Shown here: one piece after another, positions 48,174-60,819 of the stretch | Numbering within the stretch: position 1 is the stretch's first letter | Layout of the letters: each line of letters opens with the position of its first letter | Origin: Physcomitrium patens | Lineage: Eukaryota; Streptophyta; Bryopsida; Funariales; Funariaceae | Direction: 5' to 3' | Assembly: GCF_000002425.4 (NCBI RefSeq) | Contig: NC_037271.1 | Span: forward strand, 3,683,563-3,747,562 | Length of the DNA stretch: 64,000 bases | Program-made: the position numbers and the translations under genes | The notes under the pieces: generated by a model | What the model was told of the DNA's origin: nothing | What the model saw: the letters and a program-made list of their open reading frames with translations, nothing else | The model's database searches: none

Positions 48174-49544
48174 TTGTGAAAACTAATTTGAAAATGTACT
48201 AGGCATTTGGTTATAGGTGATAAATTATATTTGCAACAAACAAAGAAGCTTGCCTTCCTAATAGAATTTTAAACAAATCTTAATTAAAATTTAATAATTA
48301 TAATTAAGTCTTAATAAAATTTTAAAGAATATTCTAAAAAAATATTAGAAAATACTATATATATATATATATATATATACATTAAAGATGTTATAGAAAA
48401 ATACTTATTGAATCCTATCCAAATCTTGAATAAATCCTAAAAAAATCATGAATAAATCATAGTAAAATTTCTAAAGAAAACCTATAGATATCCTAAAAAC
48501 CTTAATAAAATCCTGCATAAAATCCAATCAACCTTAACCAATCTAAGATAGTCTTAAAACATCAATAACTATTAATTATATTGCAATTTTTTTGTAGACA
48601 TTGCAATCTAATGATTAACAAAAAAACACAATAATTTAAAGAAGAATCCAACATATCAATTGGGATAAAAAGTTCTTTAATTGCGTGGGTGTTGGTTGTC
48701 ATCTTTTATTAAACTTGATGTTAATCTTTCAACTATAATAACTCCTTATTTAATTGTTCACTTACACTCAAAATTGGCAAAATTGTAAAATACCAAGTTC
48801 ACAACCTACTTACCTAAATTTGCTTCAATCTAATTGATAAGTTATTTAAGATTAAAGAACCCTTGCTGATCCTTGAAATCCAAATTCTAAGACACTAATT
48901 TAGTCAAAATTTAATAACCTTCAATCTAACTACTAGATTGAGTTTAAATTCACAAAAAAAAATTAACACAAGTAGATGCACAAGCCCACAAATTTTGATC
49001 TTCTAATGTACCAAAATATTCACAAAAATTCTCAAGCTTATAAACTCTATTTTATTTCTACAAAATCCAATCCACTTCAAATGCCTTTCACTATGGAAAA
49101 CTATGAAAAGTTTAATATTTGCCATCATCACTCCAAATCAAAGTTCAACCAAATCTTAACAAGTTTGCTTTCTAATCTTGCTCTTTGATCAAAAAAAGAA
49201 CCATGGATCTATTGTAGGTGCACTATTTTGTGCCTTGAGGTTTGGTTTTGGCTTAAGTTCACAATTAGTCCTCTCTAAGTATCCATTTATTGTTTTGTCA
49301 TGTAGTTTTTGTTAGAAACCACTCTTATCTCCTTCCTAAAAATAATTCTATTACTTATTTTTTTAATCTATTTTATTTTGATTTGTTAATAGTCCTACAA
49401 AGTATATAGAAGTATCTTTTAAAAAAGAAAATATTATCATTAAAAGATATTTACAACTTATCTATCTTTTATTCATGTTTTTTCTAAATCAAAATTCATA
49501 TATATATATTTTCTTTTGCCTCATAGCTGTATTATAACACAACA
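48174..49544 (-). repeat. R1 repeat, copy 3
   Basis: Collinear with R1 copy 2 (6122-7760), same orientation. Shared landmarks are the start TGTTGTGAAAAC..., CTAATAGAATTTTAAAC, the block around TTTTGTGCCTTGAGGTTTGG (49230-49250), CCTACAAAGTATATAGAAGT (49392-49411) and the end ATTATAACACAACA. It is about 300 bp shorter, mainly because the TTTAGG-type tract is largely missing. It contains its own (AT)n run at 48355-48379. Confidence 0.65.
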
Positions 49545-49774
49545 TCATTTACTATTGATATATAAACTTATCAATTATTTAAATCGGATTCTCTATATAT
49601 ATATATATATATATATAACATTACATAAATTACTTTTGCAATATAGAAAATTTATTATCTATCTAAAAAATATTTTTTTATTGCAAGTTCAAGTTGTACC
49701 ATTGATATAATGATTGTAGTTTTTATTTTATTTTATTTTATTATCAACCAAATGTTTTATTAGTTTAATTTTTA

Positions 49775-49815
<41 letters not shown>

Positions 49816-50230
49816 CAATAATGTTTATTTGAGATATTTATCAATTCTATATATTTATTTTTTATATTTATTATTATTTATTAATCAATGTATTAATATA
49901 ATTTTGATAATTTATGTGATAAAGCAGTTCCAATATGTTTTGAAGAATAAAACATGTCTTGAGGGAAGTCGAAAATTGCACTTTAAAGTTCTCCCACGTT
50001 GTAATATGTAATATAAAAATCAATTATTATAAGAAAAAATAACTATTGATGTACCATTATTTTTTTAAAGAGCATTTTTTTATTAATTGTCTTGAAAATT
50101 GTATTGACTTGGTAATTCAAAATTTATATAGAAAATAAAACCTTCTTTGTTGAAAAGTATCAAATCTATACAAAAACTAATTTAGACTGCATATATTTAC
50201 CAAAAACACTTACGTCTTGTTGCTGCTCTT
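49545..50230. other. AT-rich spacer with two (AT)n tracts
   Basis: (AT)n runs at about 49593-49617 and 49776-49811. No gene recognised. Confidence 0.6.
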
Positions 50231-50692
50231 CTTCTAGTTATAATATTATCATTATTCTTATTCCATGTTCCACAAGACGTGTGAAACCACCCCTTATGTC
50301 AACGGAACGAATGTAGTGCAGCATTTCATCCATTGGATGGACATGGTTTTTGAGGCTCTTGGCTCCGTCCCTTTGCTTTCGGAGCTCGGGAGCACTCGCA
50401 ACAGAAATTCGAGCTTCAGATAGAGCCGTGGGTGACTGGCAGAATGTTTTTTGACTTAAAGTGCGCACGGTTTTTTAATGAGAGGCACCGGCTGTACTTT
50501 GTTGAATGTTAGTTACCATTTGAAGTGCTAGAGAAGGTTTTCTTGACCTATTTTTTTCTATTTTTTGGGGTTGATGGGAGGTTATGGTCTTGTAGGGAGG
50601 AGGGTTGGCGAGGTTATCAGATGTTGCTGGAAAATTGTATCGGGGTGTTAGGGTTTTTTTGGTTCTTCTGTAACGCATGAAGAAAGAGCACC
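50231..50692 (+). promoter_or_regulatory. 5' flank of the SMG8 gene
   Basis: GC rises from about 50,230 and the stretch leads directly to the SMG8 start codon, so it should carry the promoter and 5'-UTR. No core promoter element could be fixed. Minus-strand frames in it are shadows. Confidence 0.45.
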
Positions 50693-53600
50693 ATGAGTGT
50701 GCGGATGCTGAGCCGCCCGGGTTCTTCAGCAGGCTCCGCGCAGGCAGCGCATCAAGGTGGAAGTTCCTCTGGTGCCGTTCCGACCTCGCCTCCTGTTCTG
50801 CCTAAATCTCCCTCAATTTTTGTTTCTCCGTCTTGGTCACCGGGTTCTGGTCCAGCTTCATCCCCTTCCGCGGGTCTTGCCTCTTCTCTTTCCGATGGTG
50901 GTGTTTTTGGTGCCGATTTCTCTGGAAACGAATTCTCAGCAATTGACATCGCGGATTTACGGGATTCTGCACCAAAGATTGTCCTGCCAGCCCCTTACGA
51001 GGACGAAGATTTGACGGACTCTCACAATGAGCAAATAGTTGTAGTCGGTGTGATAAGCAGGCTGGAGGATGAAGCCTCACAACTTTTGGACCGCATTCTT
51101 CTTGCTCAAATTTTCTCTGGCAGAAAATGTGCAAGTTCCTCGGAACGTAGAAATTTTCAAGGGGTCCAGGAAACGGTGAGGATCTCAAACCCTAATTTCT
51201 CAGCGGCTGGATGTGATGATGCATCACGGAGTCCCAATCCTCAAAGAAGTGAAACAGAGAGAGCGCCTTCACATGATAATGGCTTCATCAGAAAGAGAGG
51301 TTTGGTTAAAGGTAGAGGGAAATCTGACGAAAGTAGTAGAAGTAGGGATGGAAGCCAGAGGGACTTCAATGCAGGTTTTAGAGATGGGGACGCTCAATCA
51401 AATGCTTCTCAGAAGACGATAGGTAAGACCGAGAGCAAGCCTACCGGTAATGCGGTTGAAAGGGATTGGTTAGATGGAAAGATAAAAAATTACTACGATC
51501 GAGAGAAAGGTATATTGTACGTTCAGTATGTCTGGGGTTCTCTGCCCTGTGATTGTTTGAAGGAAGATAATCGAGCTGGGGAGAATCTGTCTGAGACATT
51601 GGAGCGACATGAAGCTGACAGTTTTCGCGGCTTACTATTCATGTTTTCTGTAAGTTTTTTGTTGTTGTTGTTGTTGTTGCTTTTGTTGTTGTTTTACTAT
51701 GACTATTTCCCTATCCTCATACGAACAGTTGCATAAGAATGGTTGCAAAGTTAGCACAAGAAGCTTAGAAAAGCTGGCAGCATGGCTTATGACTTGTATA
51801 CTCTGAAACCGTCACATTGAGATAGAATGACGAAAGCACAATGTACGGTCGAAATTTTCAGCGAATTTCACGTTCTTATAAATATAAAGTGGATTAGTCA
51901 TGCATTGGGCACGTCTACTGAAGATATCACTCTTGATACACCAATTGAAGAGAAAGCGGATGTCACCTCCATAAGTAGTCTCCTTAAACGTGGTGTTATC
52001 AAAAAGCAAACTAAAGGGTGTCTGCATTACAAATTATGATTTTTTTTAAAAAGTATTTATTTATTTATAGAGTGATTGTCGATTTCCAATTGGTTTCGAT
52101 ATGTGTTTGTACTAGCCTAAATTAGCGGAGATGTATCCGCCAGACTCCAGGCGTGTAACTAGTTTCTAATCAGTATTGGACGAATTTTAGTTGTTTCTGC
52201 TTAAAGATTTGTTGATTTGAATCCCTTGTCAGGATTCCTAGTAGGTGCTAGGCATTCTATCGTACGTTACATTATTTGGTAATTATGAAGATAATCGATG
52301 GCAATGAAAGCTTGTTCGTGATGGAATGTTGCGTGATGGTATAGTTACGTCTGCAATGACATTTGTTTGCAGATTTGTGGTGGTTATCTTCGTTTCTTTC
52401 ACATAGCATGTTTTCCATTTTACCTTTTCTGTATTATTATCTTATAGGGTATTTTTTACAGGTGTGTCATATACTCTTGATTGTTCAAGAGGGATCACGT
52501 TTTGATCCTCGTTATCTTCGGATGTTTCGAACTTTGCAAACTGCAAAGCATGCTCTTGCTCCTTTTGTCAAGTCTCAAGTGCTTCCAAATGTCCTCCCTC
52601 AACCCACCAGCAGATCTTCCTCGTCTTTCCGTGCAGGGGCCCCATCCCGAGACACAGTCGGAAGGAGCGGGGTTGGGGTAACCACTGGCCGACAAAGCTC
52701 TTCAAATGGGTCTCTGGGTGGTGCAGTTCCTGTTTTGTATCCCGGACAGTGCACGCCTGTTGCTCTTTTTGTATGTTTGGAAGAATTCGTGGAATCAACA
52801 TCTGGAGGTAATAAACCTGGGTCCGCTATTGAAGATACAATTAATGGTTTAGCGATTTCAAGCATTTTGCATAGCGGGCCAGGGACTTCTTTATCTCCTG
52901 ACAGTACTTACAGCAGACCGTCAAAGTCTTCGCAATCGAGCTCAGGGTTGAGCAGGCCTGGAAGCAAGACTGAAGGAGGTGTTCGTAAGAAGATGCAAGC
53001 ATCGCTTGAGACGCAGATTAGGTTCCTTCTGAAAAAATGTCGAACGCTTGCCAATGTAGTAGGGGAAGGCGGTTCCTCTGGCTCTGGAGCAGCTGCTCTC
53101 CGAGGGCTTGGTGGTGGCGTGAATACTTTTGGTGGAGCTACCAGTGGCGGTGCACTTTTTGCATTGGATCAAACCAGAGCTGCTGTTTTCGTAGATAGAG
53201 TTTCTAATCGACCAGGAGCTGGTCTTGAAGAAATTTCTGGTGTACTTGCGAGTCATATGCGGAGCTCGGAAGGACTTTCCACTCAGACACTAAACCTTAC
53301 AGGTAGACATTATAAGAACTCTTGTGAACATTTGAATTTGAATTTGAATTTGAATTTATCAAGGCACTGCCGTAAAGTGATCGAAAACTGTCTTTTAGGG
53401 TATCTGGCTATGTTACTTTTTATGTTTTAACACATTAAACTTATGATTAAACTTTCCGTTCATTTGTTGTTACAGAATATTCTGAGCCAGTGTTGGACGA
53501 TATACAAGCCATAAGGGATTTTTTGTTGAGGCATACAGAAATTTTGAGAGGGAGGGGGGCCACAGCCAGTACCACAACAGGTGTGTTTATCCCTGCAGTA

Positions 53601-56600
53601 TCTTTTATGTTTGGTAACGGCGCTGGTAGAATAAATGATATCTGTATTACAAAATATGACAAGTCATTCAGCTCATGTACTTCTATAATTTACCGAGACG
53701 TGTATGCAAGGAACAATGACATCTGCTTGCATCATCCGGAGCCCTGTGGTGGTAGACATATTGTCCATCTGCAGTTTTCTCAATTTTCACTTCACTCTTT
53801 TGAAGCACCTGTGTAAAGTGGTTGATCGGTTTAGCGCTCCAGACAACACTCATGTGTAAATATGTAACAACGGTAGCGGGATTCGTGGATGTAATTGGTT
53901 CTTTTACCCTTCCTTTGATAATCATATTTTTGTTTCTAATGGCAGGCAATTCTGGCGGTGCTGGTATGGTTGCTGCTGCAGCAGCTGCAGCTGCTGCAAG
54001 CGCATCTGGAGGGGCCAACGGAGCCACAAAGCCCCTGCATATTCCACCTGATCTCCCAACTGTGACTGTTTGGTTTTCTGCTTCTCAGATTCTTGCAGAT
54101 GCTCTAACTTCATCATGGGAAAATCGTGAAACTGTTAACACCGAACTTTCAGCTGTTGAGAAAAATGAGAATACGAAGGCCCAAGAGAGCTCTCCCCGCA
54201 AAAGTACTAGGAGGTACTCTCAATCGTCCCAAAGCCTGACAAATGCAAATCCCTCCAGCGGGACATCAAATTTGTCAACTGTGGCTCGGCAGCGAGTATA
54301 TTCTCTAGATGGAGTTATCTCCATTCTAGACAGTGCGATTGACATTGATCACAAGTTTTCCAAGAAGTGGTGCCAGAGATCGCTTCCGATCGCTCTAGAG
54401 GTTTACTTGAAAGACCTTCCGTCTACATATCCAACAGTTGTCCACAATACTCACCTTCAGAAAGCCCTTGCTGTGTTCCATAACATGGCCAGAGGGCCAG
54501 CAGTGTCGTCGTTTGTTGAGAAGTTGATTCCAAGTTGCGAAGCTATTTGGCTTGCTGGACGGCAGCTGTGTGATGCTGTAAGCCTCACAGGAAATCCTTG
54601 TAGACATCTTGTGCATGACGTGGTAAATGCAGAGGTAAATCTCTTGGAAGTGTCCGAGGCTGGAGGAGAGACTTCGGATAAAGTGCTCAAGAAGGATATG
54701 AAAGGTAAAATTTTGAACACTGGCTACGCCCGTAGTTTTTTCTTTGCACATCACTTGCACATTGCCACGGTTGGTTTTTATAGGATACTCTCTTTGTAAA
54801 GTAGTACTAAAGCGGCTGAACCCGGCACAAGAAGATTCTCACAATTATTTTCGGTTCTTATGCACACCTGTCTTTCTCCTGTGTTTTTTCATGTTTTGTT
54901 TCACTTGTTTGTATCATGATTATTTCATTTGTTGAATCGAATATGCACATTGTGGCAGGAGGGGGTTCATGCAAGCCACACTCAAGCGGTGTGGTGTTTC
55001 TTCATGCTTGTGCATGTGGTCGCTCTAGGAAGTTGAGGAAGGACCCCTTTGATTTTGAGAGTGCAAATGTGACATTCTTTCAATTTTCTGGTTGTGAGGA
55101 CATGTTACCTTCTCTGGCCTTGCCTGCTAGCAGTGGTGTGAATCATCTGGGTGGTTCATCCTGGAGCCTTGTCCGTCTAGGGAGAGCACGCTACTACCAT
55201 CCCGGTCATGGTTTGATGCAAGTAGGGTTCATTCCCGAATATAAGCATTTGTCAGTGTGGGATATTGTGATACTGTTTGAAAGCAGTTTTGCGACAGTTA
55301 CCCTGCCAGCGAAAACAGACAACTCTCTGCAGCCCCACAAAGCAGGAATAGAGCGTGACCAATCTTATCATGCCCTTTTCATACCTCAGAATGGCTCAAT
55401 AGATACTAAAAATGAGGCTCATGTAGAGCCGACTTTTTCTAGTAAAGTCACCGGAAACGGGTCATTTAGTGAGAGCAATAGGGTGGTTGCCAATACCTCG
55501 ACTTCTAGGATGGACAAAATTAAGATGAACACGAGCTCCTCATCAAATGTCAATTATGGTGGCGATTCTGCTTTTCCTCCCTTGCCACAAAAAGAGAAGA
55601 AGCTGCAGTCACTGCAGGCACCCCAAAAATCTCTGAAACCTTCGTATGTTGAGGAAAGACACGATGCCGTGGAGGACACCCCTTCAGGGGTAAGGAATGA
55701 CACGTTAGAGCATAACGTGGCGCATACTATGGCTTCTTTGAAAACCGATGCAGAGGTAGAACAGTCTACCAATGATGCACACTTGTTTGACTTCGACCAA
55801 ACATCGAATGTTCAGCGTGTTCAAGTATATATTGGCTTTGAGCATGAATGCCCTCATGGACACCGCTTTTTGCTATCTGCTAACCATGTTCAGAGTTTAG
55901 GAGTATCTTACCCTCAACCTGATATTGTGGAATCAGAGCAAAGTCCACAGATACATGTTAAAGATGAACAACCTGTGACCACAGCTTTAACTCATGGAGG
56001 CGCTGTTTTTGGTAAAAGGGCCGGAGTAGACTCAGATGCTATGAGAATACTGAAAGGTTCTGGAGATGGACATGCACTATTGGGGATGGATCTGCCCATT
56101 TTTATGCACTGTCCTCATTGCAAGGCTTTGTCGAGCCGTGAGGAAAACGAGGAGGGCATGGTTTATGGGGGATGTGTATCTCAGCTTCAACGGATATTTT
56201 TGGTACACTTCTTGGCACCTGTGGCTAGTCTACTCTTGAAATTTCTTGCATTTTTGTCATAAATTATGCTTTCTCGAAAGCAAAATTAGGTCACTGGTCT
56301 ATTTTAGGTTGGATTGTGTATGTTTAAGTTTTTGTCTCATAATTTAAACACTCCTAACTCTTGCTGAGCTTAATTGTATAGGTCACACCTCCGATTCCCT
56401 TGATACTTGCTACTCAAGCGGTTGTTCAATTTGAGGTATGTCATAACATGTGACTCAATGTTGTTGTCATTTAGGACTGTTTTTATGTCAGTCAATTATT
56501 TGATTTTTCCCCTTTACGTATTATGCAGCTGTTATCTAATCAGCGCGTGTTGCAGTTGTTGTTTGACCTTGAAATTTGATAATGTTTGAGAAGGCATTTA

Positions 56601-57106
56601 TTATGACACATGTACACACTGGGGAAGTCTCACGGGAAAGTACGAAATTTAGTACTCGGTTATGGATCAAATTTACTAATTTATAAGTACCAGGCTGACT
56701 TTCTCATTTGGAACATTCTTGGTTCCCTTATTCTATTCATTGTACAGTTTGTGTGTTTATTGTTAGTTCACCAACATTGCTAAGGCTTGGATCTATTGCT
56801 TTACAGGAATCATTATCATTGAGCTCATCGAAGTTGAACAAACAAGTTATCTCCAAACCCGTGGTTCATCCACAGCAGGCAGTTGAGCAAGATCTCAAGT
56901 TTGAACCGGAAGTGGTGCTACCACCTGATAGTTTCCTTGTGCTCCGTTTGCCATTTGTTTATCACACTGTTGAAACAAATGGTAAGCGTAGGCCTCTGAG
57001 TTACAACAAAGATGCACCAGAGCGTTCAGCTTGGCTTGTCAAGGGCACTGCACTTCGCCTGCTTGCAAGAGGAGCTGGAGCCATGGAAGCACTTGCATTG
57101 CATTAA
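50693..57106 (+). CDS. SMG8: SMG8, nonsense-mediated mRNA decay factor
   Basis: Seven exons: 50693-51649, 52462-53302, 53476-53580, 53946-54704, 54959-56202, 56382-56435, 56807-57106. They are GT-AG, phase-consistent, 4,260 nt, 1,419 residues. The N-terminus has the SMG8 G-domain-like part (EQIVVVGVISRLEDEASQLL, about residue 112 on) and a WGSLPCD segment. The exon 1/2 junction restores FMFSVCHILLIVQEGSRFD. The C-terminal part has YIGFEHECPHGHRF (about 1178), MHCPHC (about 1271), QLQRIFLVTPPIP across the exon 5/6 junction and LRLPFVYHT near the end, all typical of SMG8. Exon 4 encodes a run of nine alanines. Known role: with SMG9 it binds the SMG1 kinase and restrains phosphorylation of UPF1. 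SMG1 is retained in mosses but lost in Arabidopsis. Confidence 0.95.
51659..51693. repeat. (TTG)n microsatellite in SMG8 intron 1
   Basis: GTT/TTG trinucleotide run just after the exon 1 donor. If retained it would extend the frame with leucines and then reach a stop near 51735. Confidence 0.85.
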
Positions 57107-57800
57107 AAAATCAGTGTTTGAACAGCATGGGACTTCAACTATCGTCAGGTGGTGCATGACAAAGCCTTAAGATAGTTGCCCTATCAGAGGACTCTCGAAT
57201 GTCATTCATTCAAGCACTCGATATTCCAAATGGGTATGTCTGCTCCACACCCTGAAGTCATTGTTTTTAGTTTTCCTGAAATTTAAATCGTTGTGTACCT
57301 AGCTTGTGATTTGTTCTCTGGTGTATAGTCAGGATTGTAGGTGGCGAATATACCCGATACTACTGAGGATACCAAGAAGAGTGTATCACGATACTCGGAA
57401 AGGAGCTGGGGAGGCTGGCCTGGCTAGAAATGTTGTCTTCAGTTAAATTACTGGAGCTCTTCTGCCAAAAAAGTGTTGTGTGGAGCGGCTTCTTGTGTCA
57501 ATAACATGATCATTCGCTCAGACATGCAGGATGTCATAATGACCTAAAGAAGTGGAGCCAGCATCGAAAGGAGGGATGGAGCTTACTTCAATCCGTGTAG
57601 TTCTTTGGTAGAATTGAAAACATGAGTTATGTTTACTATCGGTAGCATTGGAATTATTAGTTTAGAATTTTATAGAGATCAAGGAGGCGCTTTATGTTCA
57701 TTCACTCCTCGCACCGAATTGGTTTACGAATCCCTTTGCTTACTTATGAACTTCGAGCAGGGGAAATAAATTTGTGATTCTAAGTCTGTGCCATCCAGCT
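57107..57800 (+). other. SMG8 3'-UTR with a probable intron
   Basis: Downstream of the stop, a GTATGT donor at 57234 and an acceptor ending TATAGTCAG at 57332 would define a 99-bp intron starting 127 nt after the stop codon. The flanks are exon-like in composition, the interior is T-rich. No open frame spans it, so it is not a missed coding exon. Confidence 0.5.
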
Positions 57801-60540
57801 ACTTCAGCCTCCTGAAATGCGTGAAATATCTCGTTTTGTAAGTGGTGTTAATTTTGTTTTATGTATTTTATTTATTTACTTTGGTATCTGAATACGTGAT
57901 TGTGTAAAGAGTGTCATTTTGTACATTGACCCTGTGGTTTTTGCGACCAAGATCAGTCTTGATCGTTGCAACGGTTATCAGTTTTCTTTACCACTCAGAA
58001 CTCATAGCTCATCTCGTGACATTACTGCATGAACTGTAGGAACTATGAATACATCTTTTGTTTTGTTTGTTTGTGTTAGGGTTTTTCTGTTTTTTTCTTC
58101 TTTTTTTGGCAGGTGTGCATCTAAGTGCGCTTATATTTCAGGCTTTTTGAGTATGTACCCACTTCATGTACTTTTCATATATGTTCTCGCTCTGGTCTGT
58201 ACTTCATGCTGGTTTTTTAAACTTGCCATGTAGGAGGTTACTCATCAAGAGTCTATTCTTCTTCTTGTGATACAATTGAATTGCTAAACCTTGTTCTTTT
58301 CAAATTTCTACTATAAGTTGAAAAAATAGGACAATGCCATCATGTTAACATTTTTTTTTTTTATTTTTTTTAAGTAAGAATATTTTTATATCTGAAGAGA
58401 TCTGGTTTATGAATCTTTATAAGTGGGCTTAAGTAAAGCAAGATTGAGCTGGCTCAATCATGTGCACATCCATATTTTGAACATACTGGGATAATTTTTG
58501 AAATTTAATAATATTGATTAATGGTGTTGTTTAATTTCATTAATTTTTCCATTCTTAGTAAATATTATATAACATTTTTTTCTTAAATTGAAATTTCTAT
58601 GTACAGAAGTATTTATGAACTTATATTTAGAGCTTCTTTACACCTCTAACAACCTGATATTGAATGAACTTTGATTTTGGGCTTATTTGTTTTAATGATA
58701 TTAAAACATTCTTGCAAAGAATGTATAATCTGTGTGTCATAAGAGTTGCGTAATTAATACATAATTTGTGTATTATAAGTACTTGACAACTAAAAGGGAC
58801 AATTATTATTGTATTATCAAGTGACAATTTTGGAAATACAATTAGTTGCATATATTATCATTTGGTTGTTACAACCTATTGTAGCTACTATGTGGCTTGG
58901 TAAGATGAATATTTCCAAGTCAAGTTGATGTAGTGGTAAGTTAGTTGTAGATTTATTTGTACTACAGTCCTTATTAGTAGATTATATATTTGTGTCATAA
59001 GAGCAAAAAATATATAACATATTTCAAATTGTTAGTTTCCTTAAATAACCCTTGTCTAGGTGGTAAAATATTTGCATTCACATCAAAAAAAAAAAAAAAA
59101 TCTTGGCAATATTGTTTTCAAAAAAATTTATATGGTATTAAAGTTTAGTATTATAAATTTCTTTAGCAAATTAAATAATTTTACTAAGCTGTTTGTAATT
59201 CTTGGCATCTCATTTGTCTAAATTTTATTTTTTATTTTTATAGAAGTGTCTTGGGATTCAAAACCCTAAATATTAAAAGCCATTCATTAGAAATTAAACT
59301 TTATTAAAGGTGATTTTTATTTATCACTTATTTTAGAAGAAAATCTCAGAATTCTATCAAAAGCTTTAGAAAAAATGTATCTAGATCAAGTTTGTAGTTA
59401 CTTTTTGTTTAAATTTTCTTAAAAGTTGAAGTTAAGAATCTTTAGAAAGTTAAATTATTAAAGAAAAAATGAATGTTTGTGGTATTTTTAAAAATAAGTT
59501 GAAAACCACCTAAGAACATAATTTAGAAAATTAATTTAAAATGTAGTTTGAAAAAATAATTAAAATAAAATTAAGTAAAAAAGTTAGACATAAAATTGGT
59601 CAAACATAACTAGCAAATTTAAAGACTCACTTATATTTAAAAGAAAAACTTTATAATTTTGAGAATTTCAACTTGAAATTGTTAGATGCATTTGAGGTAC
59701 AATTCTACATATACTAAAAATAGTTTATATATTTTCAAATAATATAAAATTAAACATATAAATTAATTATTTTATAAATAAGAAAGTGAAAAACATAAAA
59801 ATATCTTTGTAATATGCCTAAAATTTACATAATATAAAAGAAATACAAAGAAAAAAACTTTTTGAAATTGTAATAAAATAAATATTTTTTAATTTTTTGT
59901 AGTTTTGTGATAGTGACAACATTTTCACACCTAAAAGTTAGCTATATGAGATAGTTTATTTTCTTTTGTATGTGAAAGAAAAACTTTGTAATGACATTAT
60001 TAAATTATTTTGATAGTTGTACAATAATTTAGTGGTATGATAAGAAATATAAAATTTAACCAATTAATCAGTATATATTTTTTAGCTACTGCAACAAAAT
60101 TCTTGCAAAATAATTATAGAATCAATCTCATAGACAAGATTGACAAAAAAAAAAAGAAAAATAGAATCTAAGTCTCATTTTTAAATTTAAATTAAAAAGA
60201 ATATATTTATATGACTACAAGGAAAAGAATAAATAAAAAAACGTGTCTATTTTTATTATTTCAAATTAAATAATGAGCTTTCATCCACGTTACACATTCA
60301 AATAATGAAAAAATAATATATTCTCTTTAAATCAAAATAGCAAATGTAAAAGAAACCCAAGTTACGATTTTTTTTATTTATTTATTTTTTTTAATTTCTT
60401 AAATTGTTATACATTGAATATATTTTTTGAGGAAAAAAATTATTTCATAATTACTTCTTGCGATTCAAAAAAATTTGAAAAAATATTGTGCATCTCTAAA
60501 AAGTTTAGTCGAAGGGACCAACATATGTATACAATACACA
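57801..60540. other. AT-rich spacer
   Basis: No gene recognised. An A run of about 16 lies at 59085-59100. Several low-complexity frames occur, including one rich in Phe and Cys at 58045-58233, without family features. Confidence 0.55.
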
Positions 60541-60819
60541 CATAAACTTGTGTAAAATGATTAGAAATCGATACGACCAGCAGTAGCTACCTCGAATTCC
60601 GCAACGAGATCCCGACCGCTGGACGGCGACGCCCTGGGTCGCATTCGTTAGGGCTTAGGGCCACCGGTGGTGAAGGGCCGGGTCCGGACCTCTCGAACCC
60701 GGTGGAGCGGGGGGCCACCCGACCCTCGGCGCTCTGCGGAACCCTGATAACGGCTTGGCAACGACGAAAGACTTCCCTTTTCCACTTGCTCAGGCCTGCG
60801 AGCAGCTCCGGCGCTCACC
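60541..60819 (+). promoter_or_regulatory. Promoter and 5'-UTR of the eS8 gene
   Basis: A sharp GC rise leads to the eS8 start codon. TTAGGGCTTAGGG at 60648-60660 resembles a degenerate telo-box pair, as common in plant ribosomal protein promoters. The transcription start is not fixed. Confidence 0.45.

Noticed and set aside
51735-52050. Extra SMG8 exon or small gene in intron 1 (a 70-codon frame at 51827-52039)
   Set aside because: Joining exon 1 directly to 52462 restores the conserved FMFSVCH...QEGSRFD segment without any insertion.
58918-59101. Possible SINE ending in a poly(A) run
   Set aside because: A weak A-box-like motif (TAGTGGTAAG) is present, but no convincing B box and no flanking target-site duplication are visible.
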